Of a stretch of DNA of 64,000 nucleotides, positions 17,537 to 26,615 are shown piece after piece. Each line of letters begins with the position of its first letter. Positions within the stretch are counted from its first letter, which is position 1. Origin of the DNA: Clostridium sp. MB40-C1 (GTDB lineage: Bacteria > Bacillota > Clostridia > Clostridiales > Clostridiaceae); assembly GCF_030913655.1 (NCBI RefSeq), contig NZ_CP133189.1:124001-188000 (forward strand), given 5' to 3'. A program made the translations under genes and the position numbers. Under the pieces are notes generated by a model. It did no database searches and was not told the DNA's origin. It was given only the letters and a program-made list of their open reading frames with translations.

Positions 17537-19510
17537 GTGAAAAAATTTATAAAGCGGGGACTTCCAAAGATTATATTTATGTTACTATTACTTTTAGGTG
17601 TAGAAGCAAAAGCCACAGATAACCCTATAGTAGATAAAGATAAAACCTGGAAAATAGTCTTTAGTAGTGAAATACAGTATGATGATAGAGCAGTAAACTC
17701 AATAAAAGTTTTGGATGAAAGATCAGAAAAAGTAGATGTGAGAGTTGAATTTGGAAAAGATGAAAAAACTATTTTGGTAAAGCCTCCAGTGAGGGGATAT
17801 GTTGAAGGGGAAAACTATACTTTAAATGTAGGAAAAGATATATACTCAAAAGAAGGAAATAGACATTTAGGAGGAAATAAAAGCTTTAAATTTTCAATAA
17901 AAGCCAATAATCCTTTTAAAGATATGATTCCTATAAAATCTGGAGATGAGGTAAAGGCTGAAAAAGATAAGCAATATGTATTTAATAGAATAGACAAGCT
18001 TCTAAGTTCAGAGGAAAAAACAGCAAATGATAGTGGATGGAATTTAAAGATTTTTAAATACAATAAATTAAATGATGTAAGAGTATCCATAGAAAATAAA
18101 GAAGATGCAAAAGAATTAAAGCTTCCAACAAAACTAAATGGATGGCTAGGTCTTTATATTGGATATTTAAGTGATACAGAAGAATTTAAAGTAAGCTGTA
18201 ATAATAAAGAAGGAGTATTTAAGAATTATAGTAAAACAGATAGAGCAACGAATATTAATGAAACCTTTATATTTGCAGATGATTTTAAAGATGGAGTTTT
18301 AACAATTAGCCCTATTAAAGGTAAAAAAGCTAATATAACATATATAAAGCTTGTAGCATTAAATGAAGAACAAATTAAAATATATAATGAAAAAGATGAA
18401 TATAAACAGTATTCAAGAGTTATATATGATGATGATGGATATACTGATTTTTTCCTAGGAAGATTTCCAAATACGTCTAGTTTGTCAGATTTTCCTGTAA
18501 ATTTAGCTTCAAAAGCAAATGTAGGAGAATTGAATTGGACATTAGGAACTACAGGCTTGTTAAATTATAATAGCTTATATGCAGGGAAGGCTTTTGAGGA
18601 TTTTCAAAAATATGAGTATGATGTAAGAGATGGAGATAAAAAAGCAAGAGATCAAATACTAAATATACTTGATTCAGGAAAATCTCCTTTAGAGATAATT
18701 GCAAATAAAAGTAGAAGCTTAAATCTTAAAGTTAATGCATGTTTAAGAATGAATGCCTTCTATAGTGAAGGATTTACTAAATTTTTAAATGGAGCAATGT
18801 ATAAAGAATATGAAGATTGCCTTCAGAATGAAGGAATTAATTTAAGTTATTATTACCCTAAATATAGAAACTACATTTTAAATGTATTAAAAGAAGCTTC
18901 TAAGTCAAGCAGTGTAAATGGAATTACTTTAGATTTTTGTAGATATCCACAAGTTATGGGAAGTGAAGCTACATATGAAGAAAAAGTAAGTATAATGAAT
19001 TATTTTATGAGAAAAGTTAGAGAAGAAATTCCAAATAAAAAGATAACTGTAAGAATTCCATACTTAAATCATAAATCTTATGGACTTGATGTGGAAAATT
19101 GGATTAAAGAAGGATTAGTAGATAGAATAGTACCTTCTGTTATAAGTTATGAAGAGTTTTATAATGTAAACAAATATGTAGATATGGTAAAAGGAACAAA
19201 TGTAGAATTATATATAGGAATTTCTGCTAATTTATCAGGAGGAGATCCTACTCCAGAAACAGAAGATGATATAGAGAACGGAAAGTTTACTATGAATAGG
19301 TATTTATCTCAAGAAGATTACTTATATAGAGCACAGGAAGCATATGAAAGTGGAGCAGATGGAATATTTTTGTTTAACACATTAAATAACTTAGATGTAT
19401 CTAAAGATGATGTGCCATCAAAATTAAAATATTTAGGAAATAAGACAGCTGTTGAAAGATGGTACAAGCTTGAATATCCTGCATATAGGGTGAATTATAA
19501 GGTACAATAA
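17537..19510 (+). CDS. Secreted putative glycoside hydrolase (GHL10-like) with N-terminal Ig domain
   Basis: About 657 residues. I chose GTG 17537 because GGGGGATGA lies just upstream and a signal peptide then begins directly (VKKFIKRGLPKIIFMLLLLL, ending near AKA); the ATG at 17522 has no ribosome site. Residues ~30-130 form an SbsA-type Ig domain (KTWKIVFSSEIQYDDRAVNS). After a beta-rich middle region, residues ~330-640 look like the (beta/alpha)8 fold of the GHL10/DUF4015-type hydrolases: KVNACLRMNAFY, YPKYRNYILNVLKEAS, VNGITLDFCRYP, ITVRIPYLNHKSYG, DRIVPSVISYEEF, VELYIGISANL, GADGIFLFNTLN. The Asp in ITLDFCRYP sits where such enzymes have a catalytic or substrate residue. It probably acts on a wall or surface glycan. 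Confidence 0.75.
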   Translation: MKKFIKRGLPKIIFMLLLLLGVEAKATDNPIVDKDKTWKIVFSSEIQYDDRAVNSIKVLDERSEKVDVRVEFGKDEKTILVKPPVRGYVEGENYTLNVGKDIYSKEGNRHLGGNKSFKFSIKANNPFKDMIPIKSGDEVKAEKDKQYVFNRIDKLLSSEEKTANDSGWNLKIFKYNKLNDVRVSIENKEDAKELKLPTKLNGWLGLYIGYLSDTEEFKVSCNNKEGVFKNYSKTDRATNINETFIFADDFKDGVLTISPIKGKKANITYIKLVALNEEQIKIYNEKDEYKQYSRVIYDDDGYTDFFLGRFPNTSSLSDFPVNLASKANVGELNWTLGTTGLLNYNSLYAGKAFEDFQKYEYDVRDGDKKARDQILNILDSGKSPLEIIANKSRSLNLKVNACLRMNAFYSEGFTKFLNGAMYKEYEDCLQNEGINLSYYYPKYRNYILNVLKEASKSSSVNGITLDFCRYPQVMGSEATYEEKVSIMNYFMRKVREEIPNKKITVRIPYLNHKSYGLDVENWIKEGLVDRIVPSVISYEEFYNVNKYVDMVKGTNVELYIGISANLSGGDPTPETEDDIENGKFTMNRYLSQEDYLYRAQEAYESGADGIFLFNTLNNLDVSKDDVPSKLKYLGNKTAVERWYKLEYPAYRVNYKVQ

Positions 19511-19985
19511 AATAAAATCTTATTTTAAATTAGAGAGAATCTAGTAAATATATTCTTTAAAAGAAAAAAATTGATTTAAAATAAGAAAAAAATTGATTTT
19601 AAAGAATAAGTTTTAATAAATTCCAAACATATTTTCTTATAAATCAGAAAAAAAATCACTAAAGGTCATAAGAATATTTTAAAAGTTACGAAAATAGAAT
19701 ATAAGGAAATAAGTCATAAGAAAATAACATATAAGAAAATGGACAAGTATAGAGATGTAGTTATATATAACTATAGTTGGAAATTATACTGGAAATATAA
19801 AAAATATACCAGAGTCTATTGCATTTTATAATGAAATAGTTTAAAATCAATTCGATAAGGAAAAATTTATGAAAAGATAAATTTGTATAGTTATACATAT
19901 GAAATATTTTTACTTATATGTATACTTGGAGAATTGGAATAAGTCCCGTTCTAACATTTACCATGGATGAATTATTGATTTTTTG

Positions 19986-20014
19986 TTGATAAATAGGACA
20001 AAAACCTATATAAT
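19986..20014 (+). promoter_or_regulatory. Consensus-like sigma-A promoter
   Basis: TTGATA at 19986-19991, a 17-nt spacer and TATAAT at 20009-20014. This is one of the best matches in the window and drives the pair 20278-25628, consistent with very high expression. Confidence 0.7.
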
Positions 20015-20165
20015 GATAATTATAATAAACATGGTAATACATCATAAAATTGTTATAATGAAAAATTAATATATAAAATGATAAACTTTATATATTGATG
20101 ATGAATTTTAGTGTGTTTATAAAATAATTTATTAATATAAATTAATTATTGAATTGTAACATGAA

Positions 20166-20195
20166 GGAAACATGTATCACTATTTATATGTTTCC
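20166..20195 (+). other. Leader hairpin
   Basis: GGAAACATGTA (20166-20176) pairs with TATATGTTTCC (20185-20195), 11 bp with one G-U. No T-run follows, so it is more likely an mRNA-stabilising or regulatory stem than a terminator. Confidence 0.5.
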
Positions 20196-20277
20196 CCATT
20201 TTACATAAATTATTCACTTATCAAGTTAATAATTAAAAAATTATAAAAATAAAATATCAAAATGGGAGGGAACAAAA

Positions 20278-21498
20278 GTGATTAAAAGAAAAATGAGTTT
20301 ACTTCTAGCAGCTGCAATAGTTGCAACAGGAGTAGGAATGGCGAAACCAGCATTTGCTGATCAAGCTAAAACAACATTACCTGCTATAACTTATATAGCA
20401 CCACAACACACTCTTGCAACTGATAATGCACCATTTACATTTGCATTAGAAGCAGCAAATTATGAGGGAGATGTTCAATACAGAATCTTCGTTCAAAAGG
20501 ATGGAGGAGCTTGGACAGAATTAACTAATGGATATACTGAAGCAGTAAATGCTAAAGTTCCTTATATTCCATCTGTAGCTAAAAACTTAGAAGCAGGAAA
20601 ATATAAAGCTTCTATATGGGTAAAAAGAGCAGAAGTTAAAGAAGGAGCTAATAAGAATGTAACAGGTTCTTATGACACTTACTATACTAAAAACTTCTCA
20701 ATAGGAACTGCAGAGTCATTAAAAGAAAGAGCTGACTTAAGTGGTTTAGGAATAAAAGATACTTATAAAGTAGGAGAAAAAGTTACTATATCTGGAAAAG
20801 AAGGATATCAATATAAATTACACATTTATGATCCATCAGCACCAGTAAGAAGAGAAGGCTGGACAATAGATAAAACTTATGAAACAGCTGCAGATACTTC
20901 TTATACATTCACAAAAGCAGGAAAGTACTTAGTAGACGTTTGGGGAATGACTTCAAACCCATCAGAAGCTATTAAGACACAAGGTTATGATGGATGGATG
21001 TTAAAAGTTGTTACAGTTGAAGATAAAACTACAGAAGAAGTAACAGCTAAAGTTGAAATCAAAGATGCATTTGACCAATTCAACAAAACTGTAGTAGTTA
21101 CTTTAGAAGGAACAGATCATCCTGAAAACTACAAAGTAGTAAGTAAAGTATCAGGAAAAGAATTAAAATACTATGAAACTTCTAAAACATTCAAAGAAGT
21201 TGTAGCAAGCACATTAGCTGAAGAAGCTGCAAAAGCTGAAAACTACACTATAGTAAACACTAAAGTTGATGTTCCAGCAGTAAAAGAAGTTAAAGTTACA
21301 GATGCATTTGATCAATTCAATAAAACTGTAGCAGTTACTTTAGATACTGATAAACCTGAAAACTTTAAAGTAGTAAGTAAAGTATCAGGAAAAGAATTAA
21401 AATACTATGAAACTTCTAAAACATTTAAAGAAGTTGTAGCAAGCACATTAGCTGAAGAAGCTGGAAAAGCTGCAAACTACACTGTAGAAGTTAAATAG
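20278..21498 (+). CDS. Abundant-type secreted surface protein with triple-tyrosine-like domains and two C-terminal repeats
   Basis: A 406-residue protein with GTG start and a GGGAGGG site 7 nt upstream. The signal peptide is MIKRKMSLLLAAAIVATGVG, cleavage near AFA-DQ. Residues ~35-145 and ~150-255 are two beta-sandwich units (VQYRIFVQKDGGAWTELTNG; YQYKLHIYDPSAPVRREGW), similar to triple-tyrosine-motif (Y_Y_Y) domains of clostridial wall proteins. Residues ~260-335 and ~340-406 are two near-identical repeats (DAFDQFNKTV..GKELKYYETSKTFKEVVAS). The same module ends the protein at 15914-16621 and the fragment at 26146-26439. It sits 62 bp upstream of the S-layer gene behind a strong promoter, so the two are probably co-expressed surface components. 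Confidence 0.83.
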   Translation: MIKRKMSLLLAAAIVATGVGMAKPAFADQAKTTLPAITYIAPQHTLATDNAPFTFALEAANYEGDVQYRIFVQKDGGAWTELTNGYTEAVNAKVPYIPSVAKNLEAGKYKASIWVKRAEVKEGANKNVTGSYDTYYTKNFSIGTAESLKERADLSGLGIKDTYKVGEKVTISGKEGYQYKLHIYDPSAPVRREGWTIDKTYETAADTSYTFTKAGKYLVDVWGMTSNPSEAIKTQGYDGWMLKVVTVEDKTTEEVTAKVEIKDAFDQFNKTVVVTLEGTDHPENYKVVSKVSGKELKYYETSKTFKEVVASTLAEEAAKAENYTIVNTKVDVPAVKEVKVTDAFDQFNKTVAVTLDTDKPENFKVVSKVSGKELKYYETSKTFKEVVASTLAEEAGKAANYTVEVK

Positions 21499-21560
21499 TT
21501 AAAATAAAAGGTAATATAAAACAAAACTTAAACTCAAATATTAGGGAGGTAAAAATAGTT

Positions 21561-24500
21561 ATGACTAAACAAAAAAAAGTTGTTAGTGTTCTTTCAACAT
21601 CAGCAATATCAGGATTAGTTGCATCAGCATTAATGACATCTCAAGCATTTGCAGCAGTAGATGCATACACAGTAAAAGTTGGTGGAGATGTATATCAATA
21701 CAGCAAAACAGAATTAATGGAATCTTACTTAGATTCTACAGAAGGAACTAAAGCACCATTATTCGAAGATTTCCAAGCTAAATTAACAGAAGCAAAATCT
21801 GTATATGCTTACCATGATGATAAAACTGGATATGTTACAGCTCAATCAGTTTTTGATAAATATTTAGAAAATGAAAAAGGCTTTAACTTAGATCAATTCA
21901 CAGAATCTAAAGAAGCTAAAGTTGTAGAAGTTCCTACAGTTAAAAAGGCTGTTGTTAAAGACGGAGAAATCAAATACGAAGATGAAAGTAACAAGCCAGA
22001 AGATGGAGAAGTTAAAGTTACATCAATAAGTGCTATTAACCTTAAACAAGTTAAAATAGAATTTGCAAATAAAATTACTGATTCAGATATTAAAGATGAT
22101 ATAGAAGATGAAGATAACTATACATTAGAAGATAAAGATGGCGATGAAGTTAAAGATGTTATAAAAGAAGTTAAACTTGATGACAGCAGAAAATTTGCTA
22201 TTCTTACTTTTAGAGATAAGACAGAAGACAAGAAAGATAACTATGTAATTCAAAATCAAGAAAAATATACTTTAACTATTGATGAAGATGCTGTAGGAAA
22301 AGAAATCAAAGAAGAACTTAAATTTAAAGATTTAGATCTTCCAAAAATAGAAGAGGTAGAAGCTGTTGGTGTAGAAACAATTAAGGTTAAATTTTCTGAA
22401 CCAATTATGCCAGATAATTTAAAAGATATATCTGATGAATGGGATAAAAATGGAAAAGAAATTACTCCTGAATTAAGCAAAGATGATTTTGATATAGATA
22501 ATGGTGATTTATCTATTAGAAGAGTAGAACTTGTTAATGACAACACAGAAGCTAATATAATAGTAACAAGTGATTTCAAAGAAGGACAAAAAGTAAGTGT
22601 TAAAGTTAAATCATCAGTTAAAGATTATGCAGGACTTGCAGTAATATCTGAAACTAAAAATATTACAGTAAAAGAAGATAAAAAAGCTCCAGAAATAGTT
22701 GGATTTAAAAATGCTGAAGCAGATGAAGTTACTTTAATATTTGATAAAGATGTAAAATTCGCTGATATAGATGCTAATAAAATAGATGGAAACAATAGTG
22801 ATCTAGATAAATTCTATCATTCTAGTGATAGAGGCGGTAATTATGCAAAAGAAGTTAAGATAGATGGAAAAGAAGTTACAATTAAGTTTGAAGAAGATTC
22901 AATTTCTGATGGTTCAACTAATATATATATTAAATCTGATGTTCTTGAAAGTAGATGGGAAGTTAAAAATGCAAAATTATCTCATAAGATTTTTAGAGAT
23001 GAAGATAAAGTAGCACCAGAATTAGTTAAAGTTGAACAAGATGAAGATCGTAATGATAAAATTAAAATAAGATTCTCTGAAAAAGTTAAATTAAATGGTG
23101 ATGGTTCAGCTACGAAGACAGGAAATTATACAATCAAAGATAATAAAGGGAAAGAATGGAAGATAAAAGACATAAAACAAGATGGAAACAGTGAAAAAGA
23201 ATTTATTATTACTACAACTAAAGATTTAGATGATGATTTAAAATACACTTTAACTGTAGAAAGTGTTGAAGATAAAGCTGGAAATGCAATTAAGAAAGTT
23301 ACTAAAGACTTTAAAGTTACTGATAATGATTCTGTATCAAAGGATGATATTAAAGTTACAGTGTATTCAGCTGGAACTAATGATCAAAAAATACTTGTTG
23401 ATTTTGATTCTAAGATGAACTTAAGTGATAAGGAGAAATATTCTGCTAAAGACTTATCTAAGTACACATTAATATCTGATAATAAAAAGGATTTTGATGA
23501 TAAAGGTGCTATAACTTTAGATCAACTTTATAAAGCTTCTATAAAATCTGCAAAAGATGGTAAAGCAGTAGAAATATCTATTCCAGGTAAAGATAATGGT
23601 ACATTAAAAGAAAAACAATTTAATTTAAATGAATTAAAAGGAAAATTAAGCATTCAAATTGCTAGAGTTGCTGATGAAAAAGGCAATATAACTGATAAGA
23701 CATTTACAATTGATGATATTAAGTTCTCTGGAAAAGGAGAAAAAGGTCAAATAACATTTGATAAAGATGATGATTGTGTACCACAAGCAAAAACAGTAGA
23801 AGATTTATACTTTGCTTTTGATGATAAAGTAAACTTTGATAGTGATGACATAGTAGTTGTAGCAGCTGAAAAAGGAGTGTCAAAAGAAGACGTTGAAGCT
23901 AAAGCAAAAGAGTTTACAAAGGATAAAGATACTGCTACTGATACAAAGTCATCTGATGGAAAAATGATTAAAAATTTACCAGTTGCTAAATTTAAAACTG
24001 GATTAAATGATGGAAATACAGACTTACTAATGACTCTTGATAAAGGATTAAAAGACAAGAGATATGATGATGATGATTACAATCATATACTATCTTATGA
24101 AGGTAAATTCATAGAAAGAGACGAAAAAGGACTTTCTAAAGAAAATGGTAAGGCGTTAGACGTTTATGTTGTTGTTGTTCCAAATGATAAAGGGATAACT
24201 GAAACAGATAATGATTATGATGAAACTTTAGTTACAGGAGCAACTCTTATAAAAGATAAGATAGGACCTGCTATAGTTAACAATAAAAATAGGGCTGATG
24301 ATTATAAATATAAAGGACAAGATGCTTATGGTTCTGTTTCTAGCTTAATCAAAGATGATGAAGCAGTAGAATATAGCTATAATGCAGTTGATAATACAGG
24401 TTCTATAGTTCTTACTTTTGAAGAAGACATTGATCCAAATTCTGTATCAAAATCAACTTTCGAATTAAAGAAAGATGACTTTAAAGATGCTAAAATTAAG

Positions 24501-25628
24501 AAAGTAAGCGTTAAAGAAAACAAAGTTACTCTTGATATAGAAAATCTTATAGATCAAACTAAGGACAAAAATGATAAAGATTATAAGATAGCAATTGAAG
24601 ATGGACATGAAATAATGCAAAGAGGTCCAATTAAAGATATGAGCGATAATGAAGTTGATGGATTAAAACTTCAAGTTGGTGCATTTGATCCATTAGAAGT
24701 AGCAAAAGACACAAATTCAACATTAAAGACTTTCACAATAGGTGGAGTAAATGTAGTAGCTCTTACAGATGTAACTGGTTCAGGAGCAAGCCAAACTTAT
24801 GCAAGCTTTGACGCTGATGCAGTAAAAGGAATAGCTGTAGAAAAAAATTCAGCTAAAGCAAAATCAGTAGTTGTAAAAGTAAATGATACTGAAGTAGTAG
24901 CAGATCAATTAGCTAATAAAGTATTAGCTGAAAATGATGTTATAACAGTAGTTGTAACAGCAGAAGATGATTCAACTACAACTTATAAAGTAACAGTTAA
25001 AAAAGCAGAAGCAAAAGACACAGATTCAACATTAAAGACTTTCACAATAGGTGGAGTAAATGTAGTAGCTCTTACAGATGTAACTGGTTCAGGAGCAAGC
25101 CAAACTTATGCAAGCTTTGACGCTGACGCAGTAAAGGGAATAGCTGTAGAAAAAAATTCAGCTAAAGCAAAATCAGTAGTTGTAAAAGTAAATGATACTG
25201 AAGTAGTAGCAGATCAATTAGCTAATAAAGTATTAGCTGAAAATGATGTTATAACAGTAGTTGTAACAGCAGAAGATGATTCAACTACAACTTATAAAGT
25301 AACAGTTAAAAAAGCAGAAGCAAAAGACACAGATTCAACATTAAAGACTTTCACAATAGGTGGAGTAAATGTAGTAGCTCTTACAGATGTAACTGGTTCA
25401 GGAGCAAGCCAAACTTATGCAAGCTTTGACGCTGACGCAGTAAAAGGAATAGCTGTAGAAAAAAATTCAGCTAAAGCAAAATCAGTAGTTGTAAAAGTAA
25501 ATGATACTGAAGTAGTAGCAGATCAATTAGCTAATAAAGTATTAGCTGAAAATGATGTTATAACAATAGTTGTAACAGCAGAAGATGATTCAACTACAAC
25601 TTATAAAGTAACAGTTAAAAAAGCCTAA
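21561..25628 (+). CDS. Presumed major S-layer protein with Ig-like repeats and three C-terminal tandem repeats
   Basis: A 1355-residue secreted protein. Signal peptide ends near AFA-AVD (~32). Residues ~33-150 are the N-terminal module also found in 16649-17140. After a junction VKVTSISAIN (~152) come about seven SbsA/Big-type Ig units, each marked by an F-S-E or similar strand (KVKFSEPIM, TLIFDKDVK, KIRFSEKVK, LVDFDSKMN, VLTFEEDID), rich in Lys and Asp. The C terminus is three copies of a 103-residue cadherin-like beta-sandwich unit (STLKTFTIGGVNVVAL.. DDSTTTYKVTVKKA), almost identical in DNA. No SLH, CWB2 or LPXTG anchor is visible; the N-terminal module may anchor it. The ribosome site AGGGAGG is 11 nt from the ATG. 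The Lys/Asp-rich make-up and strong upstream promoter fit an S-layer protein; that role is inferred. Confidence 0.85.
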   Translation: MTKQKKVVSVLSTSAISGLVASALMTSQAFAAVDAYTVKVGGDVYQYSKTELMESYLDSTEGTKAPLFEDFQAKLTEAKSVYAYHDDKTGYVTAQSVFDKYLENEKGFNLDQFTESKEAKVVEVPTVKKAVVKDGEIKYEDESNKPEDGEVKVTSISAINLKQVKIEFANKITDSDIKDDIEDEDNYTLEDKDGDEVKDVIKEVKLDDSRKFAILTFRDKTEDKKDNYVIQNQEKYTLTIDEDAVGKEIKEELKFKDLDLPKIEEVEAVGVETIKVKFSEPIMPDNLKDISDEWDKNGKEITPELSKDDFDIDNGDLSIRRVELVNDNTEANIIVTSDFKEGQKVSVKVKSSVKDYAGLAVISETKNITVKEDKKAPEIVGFKNAEADEVTLIFDKDVKFADIDANKIDGNNSDLDKFYHSSDRGGNYAKEVKIDGKEVTIKFEEDSISDGSTNIYIKSDVLESRWEVKNAKLSHKIFRDEDKVAPELVKVEQDEDRNDKIKIRFSEKVKLNGDGSATKTGNYTIKDNKGKEWKIKDIKQDGNSEKEFIITTTKDLDDDLKYTLTVESVEDKAGNAIKKVTKDFKVTDNDSVSKDDIKVTVYSAGTNDQKILVDFDSKMNLSDKEKYSAKDLSKYTLISDNKKDFDDKGAITLDQLYKASIKSAKDGKAVEISIPGKDNGTLKEKQFNLNELKGKLSIQIARVADEKGNITDKTFTIDDIKFSGKGEKGQITFDKDDDCVPQAKTVEDLYFAFDDKVNFDSDDIVVVAAEKGVSKEDVEAKAKEFTKDKDTATDTKSSDGKMIKNLPVAKFKTGLNDGNTDLLMTLDKGLKDKRYDDDDYNHILSYEGKFIERDEKGLSKENGKALDVYVVVVPNDKGITETDNDYDETLVTGATLIKDKIGPAIVNNKNRADDYKYKGQDAYGSVSSLIKDDEAVEYSYNAVDNTGSIVLTFEEDIDPNSVSKSTFELKKDDFKDAKIKKVSVKENKVTLDIENLIDQTKDKNDKDYKIAIEDGHEIMQRGPIKDMSDNEVDGLKLQVGAFDPLEVAKDTNSTLKTFTIGGVNVVALTDVTGSGASQTYASFDADAVKGIAVEKNSAKAKSVVVKVNDTEVVADQLANKVLAENDVITVVVTAEDDSTTTYKVTVKKAEAKDTDSTLKTFTIGGVNVVALTDVTGSGASQTYASFDADAVKGIAVEKNSAKAKSVVVKVNDTEVVADQLANKVLAENDVITVVVTAEDDSTTTYKVTVKKAEAKDTDSTLKTFTIGGVNVVALTDVTGSGASQTYASFDADAVKGIAVEKNSAKAKSVVVKVNDTEVVADQLANKVLAENDVITIVVTAEDDSTTTYKVTVKKA
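24702..25628 (+). repeat. Three tandem 309-bp repeats inside the S-layer gene
   Basis: Units begin at 24702, 25011 and 25320, each exactly 309 bp (103 codons). Units differ at only a handful of bases, including silent ones, so they arose by recent duplication or are kept alike by gene conversion. The last unit runs straight into the stop codon. Confidence 0.95.
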
Positions 25629-25900
25629 ACAAGCTTTGTCTTATGTTTTCTCGTAAGGGTGCCTGAACCTACCCGACTTATGTTGAAATAAAAAATAAAA
25701 GAATAGAGAGGGATAGCTCACAAGTTATCCTTCTCATTTCAAATGAAATATGTGAACGGAAAACATATAATAGACAATAGAGGATTGACAGTAGGAAATT
25801 AAAATCATTTCAAACCAATGACACGTCATGTTTAATCAAATCAAATTTCATAAAATAATCAGATCATATCACTGGTTGAAAAACTTAATAATTCATTTCT

Positions 25901-25937
25901 AAAAGAACTAATCATTTTATATGATTAGTTCTTTTTT
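25901..25937 (+). terminator. Strong Rho-independent terminator
   Basis: AGAACTAATCA and TGATTAGTTCT pair perfectly around a short AT loop, followed by a run of T. Confidence 0.85.
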
Positions 25938-26054
25938 GCGCTAAAAATTATTTTCAAATCAATTTACATATATTGTAAAAACGTTTTCGTTATGCTATAC
26001 TTTATTTGTAAAATATTTACAATTGATATTTTACACTATTTTAACTTCCCAAAA

Positions 26055-26145
26055 CTTCCTATTATCGATGGAACGCCGTATGCGGTGAAAGTCCCACGTA
26101 CGGTGTGGACCGGTCGAAAACCTTGTAAAATTTATATCAGGTTAG
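26055..26145 (+). mobile_element. Group II intron remnant (domain V and possibly VI)
   Basis: The stretch 26071-26107 has the domain V signature: CGCCGTATGCGG, the GTGAAAGTCCCACG catalytic turn and TACGGTG, which fold as the short conserved hairpin; CGGTCGAAAA follows, as after domain V in many bacterial introns. AACCT/AGGTT at about 26118-26142 could be a domain VI stem. The 5' domains and any reverse transcriptase gene are missing. The open frame of the next gene fragment resumes at 26146, directly after the remnant, as expected for a 3' exon. Confidence 0.75.
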
Positions 26146-26439
26146 ACACGAAATGGCGAAAATCAAGAACTTAATGTAGTGGACAGGCTTAATTCTGAGC
26201 TTGTTGAACCAAAGATACCAGGAACGTACTATATAGCTGTTAAGTTAAATGATGGACTAGATTATAACAATTACACTGCAAAAATTAAGAACACATCAAC
26301 AGAATTAGTGTATGACGATAATGTTAAAAAATTCTTTTATGATGACTATAAAACATCACCATCAAGTGTAACCATTGTTATAATTGAAAAATCAAGTGGA
26401 AAAACTCAACAAGTTATTTTAAATAAAGTAATTTTATAA
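26146..26439 (+). pseudogene. 3' fragment of a surface-protein gene downstream of the intron remnant
   Basis: The frame is open from 26146 (after a TAG at 26143) to the stop at 26439, about 97 codons. It has no start codon with a ribosome site; a GTG at 26179 is the first formal start. Content: TRNGENQELNVVDRLNSELV, then GTYYIAVKLNDGLDYNNYTAKI and KKFFYDDYKTSPSSVTIVII, which matches the C-terminal module of the proteins at 15914 and 20278. The likely history is a secreted protein gene split by a group II intron, whose 5' exon and most of the intron were later deleted. A hairpin lies downstream. Confidence 0.65.
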
Positions 26440-26504
26440 AACACAAATGAACTTTTGATTTTTAAATAGCTAGAATATTCTTTAAATTATCAAAAACAGC
26501 ACGT

Positions 26505-26555
26505 TTACTAGTTATAAGTTCAGATGGAACTTATAATAATTCCATCTGAACTAGC
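26505..26555 (+). terminator. Terminator-like hairpin
   Basis: GTTCAGATGGAA (26518-26529) pairs perfectly with TTCCATCTGAAC (26540-26551); an outer CTAG pair extends it. The T-rich tail starts a little downstream, so efficiency is uncertain. Confidence 0.6.
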
Positions 26556-26615
26556 TTATATTGAAATTTTATGTTTTTTATTATTTTGTACTTATATTAG
26601 AACGGAGGATTTTTT

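Larger units (their letters stand above)
19511..20277. other. Long upstream region and 5' leader of the secreted repeat protein gene
   Basis: The first ~400 bases are AT-rich with no gene. The strong promoter at 19986-20014 gives an inferred start near 20021 and therefore a leader of about 255 nt before the GTG at 20278. A second candidate extended -10 (TGTTATAAT, 20051-20059) lies downstream. A hairpin at 20166-20195 is in the leader. Long structured leaders are common for abundant S-layer mRNAs, where they prolong mRNA life. Confidence 0.55.
25629..26145. other. Non-coding gap with terminators and intron remnant
   Basis: Holds a stem at 25706-25735 (GAGAGGGATAGC with GTTATCCTTCTC, wobbles) just after the S-layer gene, a strong terminator at 25901-25937, and the group II intron remnant. 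Frames through it, including a 60-codon one at 25992-26174, do not look coding. Confidence 0.6.

Noticed and set aside
25992-26174. A 60-codon frame covering the group II intron remnant
   Set aside because: Its codons run through domain V, which is structural RNA; no ribosome site and no protein-like composition.
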